In this document: positions 1 through 5,540 of the stretch, in pieces
How positions within the stretch are numbered: the stretch's first letter is position 1
How the letters are laid out: the number at the start of each line of letters is the position of its first letter
Translations under genes and position numbers: made by a program
Notes under the pieces: model-generated
The model's input: the letters and a program-made list of their open reading frames with translations, nothing else
What the model was told of the DNA's origin: nothing
Database searches by the model: none
Assembly: GCA_036787815.1 (NCBI GenBank)
Contig: DAIQOP010000131.1
Location: 1-10,474 of the forward strand
Source: DATBAK01 sp036787815
GTDB taxonomy: Bacteria; Actinomycetota; Acidimicrobiia; IMCC26256; PALSA-610
Reading direction: 5' to 3'
Length of the DNA: 10,474 nucleotides

Positions 1-1
1 G

Positions 2-142
2 GAGCTCGTCGACAAGTATGGCCCCAAGGCATTCCGTGCCGCGGTTCATGCGATGTGGGACAGGAATGATGAGGAGGTACGCAGGTCCATCAGGCTCGCA
101 GTGCCGGGCGAGTACCTCGAAGTCGTCGCGACGAAGCGCTGA
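2..142 (+). CDS. C-terminal 46 residues of an unrecognised protein (5' end outside window)
   Basis: An open frame enters from the left edge and stops at TGA 140-142. The visible tail is charged and looks helical (it includes AAVHAMWDRNDEEVRRSIRL) and ends EYLEVVATKR. About 78% of its codons end in G or C, in line with real genes further right. I do not recognise the family and assign no function. There is a rival reading: a minus-strand frame opens at ATG 271 and runs off the left edge without a stop, also with many G/C-ending codons, beginning MSDGQIVEHWGGPHCPDC. Over 2-142 the plus frame has the better third-position bias (about 78% against 67%), so I prefer it, but only sequence to the left can decide. 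Confidence 0.4.
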   Translation, partial: ELVDKYGPKAFRAAVHAMWDRNDEEVRRSIRLAVPGEYLEVVATKR

Positions 143-326
143 CCCCTCGCTTGCTTCGAAGGAGGTCGGTTCCCGCGCTCCGGGGCCGGCCTCCTCTCGC
201 CACTTGGTCAGGCTGTAGCAGTCCGGGCAGTGCGGGCCGCCCCAGTGCTCGACGATTTGGCCGTCGCTCATGCGCAGGGTCGCGGCTGGCCGTACCAGAG
301 GGGACGAGAGAGCGGCGCGGCGAGGT

Positions 327-596
327 GAGGCGCCACACGCGCCGCTCGCTCGCGCGCAGCGCTTCGCGGTGGACCTCGTCGGTTATGAACCGATACCCGA
401 ACGCGGGATCGTCGTGATGGATGTCGATCGCCTGGTTGATCAGATGCGCGTCGGCCCGGTCGCGATCGGTGACCGGCTGCAGTTTCCATTTGTAGAACGC
501 CTGTTTGGAGAAGCCGAGCACCCGGCAAGTCACCGCGACGGGGATCTGAACCGCCCCGGGAAAGTTGCAGGCTGTCCATCGAGACTTTGGCCGCAT
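327..596 (-). pseudogene. IS3-family transposase OrfB remnant (truncated)
   Basis: Read on the minus strand, this frame contains PVAVTCRVLGFSKQAFYKWK followed by HLINQAIDIHHDDPAFGYRF and ends in ASERRVWRL. That is the N-terminal helix-turn-helix (HTH_21-type) part of IS3-family OrfB transposases. Similarity starts near 545 and stops near 327. The following sequence in all three frames does not resemble the expected catalytic domain, and no DDE residues are present. The frame can be opened at ATG 596 (MRPKSRW), which may be the first codons of OrfA joined to OrfB by an internal deletion. The element is therefore internally deleted and cut off at its 3' side, and should be inactive. It lies next to the left copy of a 171-bp repeat. 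Confidence 0.75.
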
Positions 597-610
597 CCTT
601 GTGTGTTGGA

Positions 611-781
611 TCGCGTCCCTACTTTCATCCCTACAACTGGGGCGCACGGCACGGACTGGGCGGACGCGATGGAAACAGAGTCCAGGTCAGGGCTACTGAG
701 GTTGACCTGACAGACGAGGGTCGTGGACCTACACGATCTTGGAAGGCACCTCGGAGATCCAGCGCTTGGTCGTCGCTCGCG
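611..781 (+). repeat. Left copy of a diverged 171-bp direct repeat
   Basis: This segment aligns with 3028-3197 at about 79% identity by hand, with a single 1-base gap. Both copies start TCGCGTCCCTAC and end GTCGCTCGCG. The first 43 codons of the alignment, read in the frame starting at 611, differ at 26 positions, 15 of them third positions, so the ancestor was probably translated or lay opposite a translated frame. The last third of the repeat encodes the tail of an acyl-CoA dehydrogenase. The two copies bracket the metallopeptidase and the toxin-antitoxin genes. Confidence 0.75.
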
Positions 782-807
782 CCATCTCTGGCCTGCACAT
801 TCCGTGA
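730..807 (+). pseudogene. Acyl-CoA dehydrogenase 3' end remnant
   Basis: The frame from TAC 730 to TGA 805-807 reads YTILEGTSEIQRLVVARAIS and then GLHIP. The EGTSEIQRLVVAR stretch is the highly conserved C-terminal signature of acyl-CoA dehydrogenases, where the E-G-T turn lies near the FAD and the following helix packs at the dimer interface. Only about 25 codons survive. In-frame TGA 703-705 lies just upstream, and the rest of the usual ~380-residue protein is absent. It is a decayed gene end, not a working enzyme. A second, more degraded copy lies near 3150-3223. The stop codon overlaps a possible GTG start at 804 (GTGA) of the frame leading into the metallopeptidase. Confidence 0.75.
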
Positions 808-877
808 TTCTGGGTCGGGCTCATCGGGCTATGCCGCCGCCGGCGCGGCGCTGACTGTCATAGGTGCGTGCGACGCT

Positions 878-1927
878 GTGGCGGTGACCGCCGAGCCGGA
901 CCCGCCGCCGCTACCGACCGAGCCTCCCGTCGAGTTCGTGTTCGAAGCCGAGCTTCTCGCCGAGTGCGAGACGTTCGTGCGTTCCGCAGCGCAGCGGTTA
1001 TGGGCGACGTTCGCGTTCCTCTTCGCCGACCGCGGGCTCGCCCTCCCCGCGCTGCGGCTAATCGTCGCCGACGACCTGATGGCCGCCGCGAGCCGCCAGT
1101 ACGCGGAGTTCGGCCTCGGGCCCGACCGGCGGGAGGGCGTCGAACGCCTCGGCGGTATCGCCGTCGGCAAGACGATCCGTAACGACGGTGGCGACTACGC
1201 CGCCGTGATCATCGCCGCCGACGTCGCGAACCATCCGAACGGAATCGCGCAGTACTGCTGCGCAGGCATGATCGGCCACGAGTTTGGCCACGTTCTCTAC
1301 GGCACGGCGCGCGACGCCGCGATCGGTGCCACCGACGACGTCTCGATGCCGTGGGACGTCGCGGGCATGATCGCCGTCGTGGCCGCCGAGGAGTACCGAG
1401 TCGACCGCCTCAGCCAGCTCCTCGTCGAACGTGCGCTGCCGGCGACCGACGACGACGGCAACCCAGTCACTCTCGCCGCCCTGAACGGCACCTTCTACCT
1501 CGACGGTCTCGCCGACGCGCTCGACACCGTCGTGCCGGGCCTTCCCGACACCGTGAACCGCTACCGCGCCTACGACATGGCACTCGAGGACATGTGGCGC
1601 CACGTCGCGTACGTCAGCGAGCACATCACACTGTTCTGTGCCCACGCCGACGCCTTCCACGACAGCGCGTTCTACGACGGCGCGCCGCTGTTCGAAGCCC
1701 TGCCCGAGCATCCCGGCCGCGAGCTGCTCGCGTCAGTGTGGTTGCCGCTCGCCGAACATCTCCACGGCTCACCGTTGCTGCCCGACGCCGAGAACTGGTC
1801 CGAGGACCGCACTCAGATTGACGCGGCGGGCCGCGACGGATGGGCGCGCGCCTGGCAACGCCTCGGGTTGTGCGCCACCCTGAACGGCGACACGTTCCAT
1901 CTCGCTGTCACCGCGCCGCAGGTATGA
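878..1927 (+). CDS. Zinc-metallopeptidase-like lipoprotein (HEFGH motif), start uncertain
   Basis: Predicted zinc-dependent peptidase of unknown target. Counting from GTG 878 (349 residues), GHEFGH gives an HExxH motif with zinc-ligand histidines 134 and 138 and catalytic Glu135. About 33 residues later comes AAEEYRVDRLSQLL, which offers a third ligand as in gluzincins and ImmA/IrrE- or DUF4344-like peptidases. I cannot name the family more closely. The frame is open upstream, and codons 833-873 encode AAGAALTVIGAC, an apparent lipoprotein signal ending in a lipobox (IGAC), followed by a proline-rich linker (PDPPPLPTEPP). The native protein was therefore probably a membrane-anchored, exported lipoprotein. 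No start codon lies in frame just before that signal: the nearest are TTG 587/596, inside the repeat, and GTG 878, past the cysteine. The coordinates give the shortest safe version. Confidence 0.65.
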   Translation: MAVTAEPDPPPLPTEPPVEFVFEAELLAECETFVRSAAQRLWATFAFLFADRGLALPALRLIVADDLMAAASRQYAEFGLGPDRREGVERLGGIAVGKTIRNDGGDYAAVIIAADVANHPNGIAQYCCAGMIGHEFGHVLYGTARDAAIGATDDVSMPWDVAGMIAVVAAEEYRVDRLSQLLVERALPATDDDGNPVTLAALNGTFYLDGLADALDTVVPGLPDTVNRYRAYDMALEDMWRHVAYVSEHITLFCAHADAFHDSAFYDGAPLFEALPEHPGRELLASVWLPLAEHLHGSPLLPDAENWSEDRTQIDAAGRDGWARAWQRLGLCATLNGDTFHLAVTAPQV

Positions 1928-1980
1928 GGCTCGAACCCAACCGCCCGGACAGCCGTCGACGTGGCGCAAACTCCAGCCCG

Positions 1981-1990
1981 GCTGATCAGC
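1981..1990. repeat. 10-bp perfect palindrome GCTGATCAGC after the metallopeptidase gene
   Basis: GCTGATCAGC is self-complementary and lies 54 bp past the metallopeptidase stop. The block GGCTGATCAG also occurs at 6891-6900, just after the thiolase gene. It has no T-tract and no extended stem, so I do not call it a terminator. It may be a protein-binding site or chance. The rest of 1928-2050 shows no gene. Confidence 0.25.
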
Positions 1991-2057
1991 TGAAATGCAT
2001 GCCTGAGCACCTTTTCTGCGCTACCGATTCCGCAGCGTACGCGGACCCGTGCCCTGA

Positions 2058-2120
2058 TGTACGCGAAGGTGTACATATTCTCGTACAAATACCTGGACAA
2101 CTGGAATCGGGAGGGGTACA
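2058..2120 (+). promoter_or_regulatory. Operator array of TGTACA-like hexamers upstream of the toxin-antitoxin genes
   Basis: Hexamers TGTACG (2058-2063), TGTACA (2070-2075) and CGTACA (2082-2087) are spaced exactly 12 bp apart. A fourth, GGTACA (2115-2120), lies 33 bp further on. YefM-type antitoxins are known to bind palindromes with a TGTACA core about 12 bp apart to repress their own operon, so this is very likely the autoregulatory operator. A possible -10 element, TATTCT (2076-2081), lies between the second and third hexamers, where a bound repressor would block polymerase; I see no convincing -35. The GGGAGGGG run at 2109-2116 is the best ribosome-binding site for the antitoxin, about 13 bases before its ATG, and touches the fourth hexamer. 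Confidence 0.65.
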
Positions 2121-2129
2121 GTTCGGGCC

Positions 2130-2462
2130 ATGACATTCACCGCGCCTGCCGTCCTGGGGACTTCCGAAGCCCGCAGCCAGCTGCCCGCGATCCTGCAGCG
2201 CTGCCGCACCCAAGGGGCGAGTGCGGAACCCGTGTTTATCGGGGCGAACCGCAAGCCCGTCGCCGTTATCGTCCCCGCCGAGCTGTTGGAGCGCCTGGCC
2301 CCCTACCTCGAAGACCTGGCGCTCGCCGACCGGCTCCGCGCCCGGCTGGCAGACACGCGCCCGAGCCTCTCGGAAGACGAGGTCGACCGGGCATTGGGCC
2401 TCGACCCGGCCGCGGTGGCCGCCGAGCGAGCTGCGCTGCTGGACGAACTCGCCGATCGCTGA
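2130..2462 (+). CDS. Phd/YefM-family antitoxin
   Basis: This is the antitoxin half of a type II toxin-antitoxin pair: a 110-residue protein that should bind and neutralise the toxin encoded just downstream and repress the shared promoter. Residues 10-57 carry the typical Phd/YefM fold pattern: an N-terminal strand and helix with TSEARSQLPAIL, then EPVFIGANRKPVAVIVP, in which the family's conserved strand leads into the helix AELLERL. The C-terminal half (about 60-110) is acidic and helical, as expected for the part that becomes ordered on the toxin. The start at ATG 2130 is supported by the family N-terminus and the upstream GGAGGGG. The stop is 3 bp before the toxin's GTG, so the two are translated from one message. 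The copy looks intact. Confidence 0.85.
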   Translation: MTFTAPAVLGTSEARSQLPAILQRCRTQGASAEPVFIGANRKPVAVIVPAELLERLAPYLEDLALADRLRARLADTRPSLSEDEVDRALGLDPAAVAAERAALLDELADR

Positions 2463-2465
2463 CTG

Positions 2466-2909
2466 GTGGTCTCGCCCCGGCGGCCGCGCGAACGCGAGCT
2501 CAGGTACCACCTGGCCGCAGCTGCCGACCTACAACGGCTCAACAGCGACGACACGCGACTCGCGCTGCGCGCGAGAGCGCTCATCGGCCTCGTGAAAGAC
2601 GGGGAGGTCGTTGGCCAGCCGCTCGCACTGCTGCCGTCATACGGAGACCTCTCGGACTGCCGGAAGATCTACTTCGGGGTCGACGCCAACGCGCCGACCC
2701 ACCGGATTGTCTACCGCGAGTTCCCGGATGGCTCCGTGCAGGTCGTCGAAGTCGTCGCCGTCGAAGCGCGCGACGAGGGCTACGTGTATCTGCTGGCCGC
2801 ATCCAGACTGAACGTTCTGCCGGCCGAGACGCGCGCCAAGCTCAACCGCGTGCACCAAGCCGTTGTGCAGCGTCGCGGAGCGCGACCCACGGAGCGGCGC
2901 GGCCGCTAG
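2466..2909 (+). CDS. RelE/ParE-superfamily toxin
   Basis: This is the toxin half of the pair, 147 residues, predicted to act as an mRNA endonuclease at the ribosome when freed from its antitoxin; a ParE-like gyrase poison is less likely but possible. The core matches the RelE pattern: DCRKIYF (65-71), HRIVYREF (79-86), a strand VQVVEVVAVEARD (91-103), then GYVYLLAASRL (105-115). Basic residues Arg66, Lys67, Arg80 and Arg84 and tyrosines 83, 106 and 108 are candidates for the catalytic set; I have not aligned them to a structure. The protein is longer than minimal RelE (about 90-100 residues), with an extra N-terminal helix and a basic C-terminus. The GTG start lies 3 bp past the antitoxin stop with no clear ribosome-binding site, which suggests translational coupling. 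Confidence 0.8.
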   Translation: MVSPRRPRERELRYHLAAAADLQRLNSDDTRLALRARALIGLVKDGEVVGQPLALLPSYGDLSDCRKIYFGVDANAPTHRIVYREFPDGSVQVVEVVAVEARDEGYVYLLAASRLNVLPAETRAKLNRVHQAVVQRRGARPTERRGR

Positions 2910-3027
2910 CACCGCCCGGCCTGTGCGACCGCGGACCCGCCGGCCGAACGAAGTCGAGCGGCGACAACTGTGGACGGCGAACCGATGCGGTCGTCTGGCG
3001 CGGTTGGTCGTTCGAAGATCGCAGTTC

Positions 3028-3197
3028 TCGCGTCCCTACCTTCATCCCTATAACTGGGTTGTACGGGATGGACTCAGCGGCCTCGACGGAAAGAGGGTGC
3101 AGGTCACCGGCACCGAGGTTGACCTCACAGATGGGCGTCGCGGACCTATACGATCTCGACGGCACATCCGAGATGGAGTGCTTGGTTGTCGCTCGCG
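3028..3197 (+). repeat. Right copy of the diverged direct repeat
   Basis: This is the partner of 611-781 (about 79% identity, one 1-base deletion in this copy within the acyl-CoA dehydrogenase part). In the frame from 3028 it reads PYLHPYNW and later RVQV and TEVDLTD, matching PYFHPYNW, RVQV and TEVDLTD of the left copy. Outside the repeat the flanks differ completely, so the ends near 3028 and 3197 are sharp. Together the copies enclose about 2.25 kb that carries only the metallopeptidase and the toxin-antitoxin pair. Confidence 0.75.
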
Positions 3198-3223
3198 TTC
3201 TGTGCGCTCCTCTCGTGATCTGA
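3149..3223 (+). pseudogene. Second, more degraded acyl-CoA dehydrogenase 3' end remnant
   Basis: The frame ending at TGA 3221-3223 reads LYDLDGTSEMECLVVARVL, recognisable as the acyl-CoA dehydrogenase C-terminal signature (compare LEGTSEIQRLVVAR in the left copy), with several conserved residues replaced and a 1-base deletion just before it. Nothing upstream restores the rest of the enzyme. It is a non-functional remnant. Confidence 0.6.
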
Positions 3224-3654
3224 GGAGTCGGTCGACGCGCTGGGGCCTGCGAGCTGGCGAGGCATCAAACCTGCCTTCGACGTACTCGTCGGAAGCCGAC
3301 CAGAACATCCACCAAACGGTCGCGGGTGCCCAGTTCGGTTCTCACCAGAGTTTCCGGGAGGGGCCGCCGGGCGATCGATGTGTCCCGCGGCCCTGCTGCG
3401 CTTCTTCAGACCGTCGTTGCGCGCTACGCGTGGCGGCCGACGTCTTCCGGGTCATCCTCGTTACCGACAGTCGCGGTGTCGACTTCGGGTCGATTTCGAG
3501 CAGTCGGAATGAGCGCTTCGTTGCGCGAAACGCGCGCCGCGGCGAGCCTGCTCGTCGCGCTTTTCCGTGTCGTCGCGTGTCAAATCTGTGTCACAACGCG
3601 ACGGGCAGCAGACCCGCGTACGCGTTGACCTGCGCATATGCACGCCCAACTCGG
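3224..3654. other. About 430 bp with no supportable gene, between the right repeat and the tRNA
   Basis: Short open frames exist on both strands, but none shows a recognisable domain, a convincing ribosome-binding site or consistent codon bias. Base composition is a little more mixed than in the genes to the right. This is where an integrase would be expected if an island had inserted at the tRNA 3' end. I looked for tyrosine-recombinase motifs on both strands and saw none. The best minus-strand fragment reads RTELGTRDRLVDVLVGFRR near 3280-3350, which I cannot assign. Confidence 0.5.
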
Positions 3655-3735
3655 TGCGAGCGGAGGGAGTCGAACCCTCACGTCCGAGGACACCGGGACC
3701 TAAACCCGGCGCGTCTGCCATTCCGCCACGCTCGC
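3655..3735 (-). tRNA. tRNA-Leu(UAG)
   Basis: Read on the minus strand, the 81-nt sequence folds as a class II tRNA. The acceptor GCGAGCG pairs with CGCTCGC. The anticodon stem CCGGG/CCCGG encloses the loop TTTAGGT, with anticodon TAG (genome 3700-3702) decoding CUA. A long variable arm (TGTCCTCGGACGT) and a T-arm GAGGG-TTCGACT-CCCTC follow. The long variable arm and the anticodon both indicate leucine. The discriminator is A, and CCA is not encoded (the next bases are CCG). Its 3' end points towards the accessory region at lower coordinates, the usual side for island integration. Confidence 0.95.
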
Positions 3736-3799
3736 GTCACGGTGAACGGTAGCGGCGCTCCGGTACCCTGCGGGCGGCCCGGGCACCGGGCCCGTTCCG

Positions 3800-5044
3800 A
3801 TGGCCCAGACGACCGACTCTCCCGCCGCGCCGACCATGCCCCCGCCGGGCCGGCTCGGCTACCAGCCCGCCCTCGACGGCGTGCGTGCACTCGCGATCGC
3901 GCTCGTGGTGCTGTTCCACTACCCGTGGAAGAACCCCTTCTACTCGCCGAACCCGGTGCACGGCGGCTTCCTCGGCGTCGACGTGTTCTTCGTGCTGTCG
4001 GGATTCCTCATCACCACGCTGCTGCTCCAGGAGCAGGCGACACGGGGGTCGGTGAGCCTGCGGCGGTTCTACGCCCGGCGCGCGTTGCGCCTGCTTCCCG
4101 CGTTCGGCGTGCTCGTCGTGATCGCGCTCGTCGCGCGCTTCGCGTTCTCGGCCGGCAACGGCCTGCGCCCCTCCGCGCTCGGTCTGGCCGGCATGGTCTT
4201 CTACGCCGCGAACTGGCTCGAGGTCTACCACCACGGCGCGCTCGGTCCGCTGTTCTCGCACACGTGGTCGCTCGCGATCGAAGAGCAGTTCTACTTCGTC
4301 TGGCCGATGGTGTTCATCTTCCTCATGCGGCGGCGACTCCGATTGGGCGCGATCGCGGCGTGGGTCGGCGCGGGCATCGTCGCCGCCGCGTCGTGGCGCG
4401 CGTGGTACTGGTACAGCCACATCATCCGGGGCAATGCGCACAAGAGCTTCGTCGACTACTACCTCGCGGTCACGAGTCACGTCGCCGCGGGTGGTCAACT
4501 CGACCATCGCACCGTCGTGTGGAACCGCATCTACTTCGGTTCCGACACGCGCGCCGACGCGTTGCTCGTCGGTTGCCTCACCGCGATCGTGCTCTCGTGG
4601 CTGCTCCCGCGTACCGGTGCGCGTGCGCGTGTGCGGTTGAGTGCGGCGTCGGTGTTCGCGCTCGTCGGTTGCGGCATCATCATCTGGCGCGCGGTCGTCG
4701 TGATCTCGGGTTGGCTGCCGATGTGGGGGATCCTGGCGCTCGAGCTCGGAGTCGCGGTGCTGATCGCGGGGCTCGTCGCCGCGCCGCGCGGGATCCTGGC
4801 GCGCGGGCTCGGGATCGCGCCGCTCGCGTGGCTGGGCCGCCGTTCCTACGCGGTCTACCTCTTCCATCCCATCGTGTTCGAGTACCTGAAGCGTTCGCGG
4901 GTGCACCTGGCGCCGCCGCTCTCGTTCGTCTTCCAGATCCTCGTGGTGCTCCTGGTCGCGGAGCTGTCGCACCGGTTGGTCGAGGCGCCGATGTTGCGGC
5001 GGAAGCGTCACTTCGAGCCCCCCGAGATCGCCGCGTCGGGCTGA
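3800..5044 (+). CDS. OafA/YrhL-type acyltransferase 3 family membrane protein
   Basis: Integral membrane O-acyltransferase (Acyl_transf_3 family) that moves an acyl group, often acetyl, from a cytoplasmic donor to a cell-surface glycan or lipid; the acceptor here is unknown. The 414 residues carry the family landmarks in order: LDGVRALAIALVVLFHY (25-41, with the conserved His40), GGFLGVDVFFVLSGFLITT (55-73), RRFYARRALRLLP (88-100), WSLAIEEQFYFVWP (156-169), RADALLVGC (251-259), and a final YAVYLFHPIVFEY (350-362) and HRLVEAPM (391-398). About ten hydrophobic segments are spread across the protein. There is no C-terminal SGNH domain, so it is the short form. ATG 3800 fits the family N-terminus; no strong Shine-Dalgarno precedes it. 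A weak -10-like TACCCT lies at 3764-3769. It sits 64 bp from the tRNA and is transcribed away from it. Confidence 0.92.
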   Translation: MAQTTDSPAAPTMPPPGRLGYQPALDGVRALAIALVVLFHYPWKNPFYSPNPVHGGFLGVDVFFVLSGFLITTLLLQEQATRGSVSLRRFYARRALRLLPAFGVLVVIALVARFAFSAGNGLRPSALGLAGMVFYAANWLEVYHHGALGPLFSHTWSLAIEEQFYFVWPMVFIFLMRRRLRLGAIAAWVGAGIVAAASWRAWYWYSHIIRGNAHKSFVDYYLAVTSHVAAGGQLDHRTVVWNRIYFGSDTRADALLVGCLTAIVLSWLLPRTGARARVRLSAASVFALVGCGIIIWRAVVVISGWLPMWGILALELGVAVLIAGLVAAPRGILARGLGIAPLAWLGRRSYAVYLFHPIVFEYLKRSRVHLAPPLSFVFQILVVLLVAELSHRLVEAPMLRRKRHFEPPEIAASG

Positions 5045-5069
5045 CGCGTCCGCCGGTCGGCGCGCGAAC

Positions 5070-5098
5070 TGACGGGCTCGGAGCCGCGGGGCTACCGT
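5070..5098 (+). promoter_or_regulatory. Candidate promoter for the OB-fold/thiolase genes
   Basis: TGACGG (5070-5075) and TACCGT (5093-5098) are separated by 17 bp, close to actinobacterial housekeeping -35/-10 hexamers. They sit between the acyltransferase stop and ATG 5136, giving a leader of about 30 nt. The match is suggestive only. Confidence 0.4.
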
Positions 5099-5135
5099 GC
5101 GCGAGAGCAGTCAGGCGCCGAAGAACAGAGGACCG

Positions 5136-5540
5136 ATGGGCAAGCAGATCCCGATTGTCGACTACCTCGTCCTCGACGACGGTCAGGCACACCTCGAAGC
5201 GTGGGAGGCGGTCGGTTCCGGCGCCCTCTACTTCGACCGCCGCAACGCCGACGCCAAGGGCGGCGGCACCGAGTTCCGGCGCCGCCGGCTCGGGTCGACG
5301 GGGAAGGTGCGGTCGTTCACGATCGTGCACCGTGCCGTTCCCGGCGTGCCGACCCCCTACGTGTCGGCGATCGTCGACCTCGACGGCGGTGGGGTGGTGA
5401 AGACGAACCTGCTCAACATCGCGCCGGAGCCCGAGGCCGTCGTGCTCGGGATGCCGGTGAAGCTCACGACGTTCGTCGCCGGCACCGACGACGACGGCAC
5501 CGAGGCGATCGCGTTCGGGTTCGAGCCCAGCGGTTCGTAG
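5136..5540 (+). CDS. DUF35-type OB-fold protein lacking the zinc-ribbon cysteines
   Basis: Small acyl-CoA-binding-type OB-fold protein (134 residues), of the kind that acts as a partner of thiolase-fold enzymes such as those of the Ltp2/ChsH2 and SCPx systems. The OB part is clear: RSFTIVHRAVPGVPTPYVSA (59-78), IVDLDGGGVVKTNLL (79-93), and LGMPVKLTTF (104-113). Family members usually carry a rubredoxin-like zinc ribbon with two CxxC pairs before the OB fold. Here the matching stretch, WEAVGSGALYFDRRNADAKG (23-42), has no cysteine; by my reading Ala25, Ser28, Asp39 and Gly42 replace them, and the whole protein has none. ATG 5136 follows AGAGGA by 3 bases and is preferred to GTG 5097. The stop codon comes from the first unit of a 14-bp tandem repeat, and the thiolase follows after 106 bp. 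Confidence 0.82.
   Translation: MGKQIPIVDYLVLDDGQAHLEAWEAVGSGALYFDRRNADAKGGGTEFRRRRLGSTGKVRSFTIVHRAVPGVPTPYVSAIVDLDGGGVVKTNLLNIAPEPEAVVLGMPVKLTTFVAGTDDDGTEAIAFGFEPSGS

Noticed and set aside
1925..1950. TTCGAGCC-like T-loop on the minus strand, possible tRNA fragment or att copy
   Set aside because: The flanking bases do not pair as a T-stem and only about 8 bp match the tRNA-Leu 3' region, so there is no support for a tRNA remnant or attachment site.
2057..3223. Plus-strand open frame of 388 codons covering the toxin-antitoxin genes
   Set aside because: Arginine- and proline-rich shadow across two well-supported genes; only its last codons (acyl-CoA dehydrogenase remnant) have meaning.
3461..3752. 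Short proteins spanning the tRNA on both strands
   Set aside because: They translate the tRNA gene itself; peptides such as GREGSTPSA and RVEPSRPRT-like strings are common tRNA artefacts.
3737..5011. Minus-strand open frame opposite the acyltransferase
   Set aside because: Its product is almost entirely charged (R, E, D, H) with no domain; it is the antisense shadow of a clear membrane protein gene.
2863..5400. Very long plus-strand open frame of 845 codons
   Set aside because: It runs through the repeat, the tRNA and out of frame across the acyltransferase; the translation is arginine-rich and low in complexity, typical of a shadow frame in high-GC DNA.
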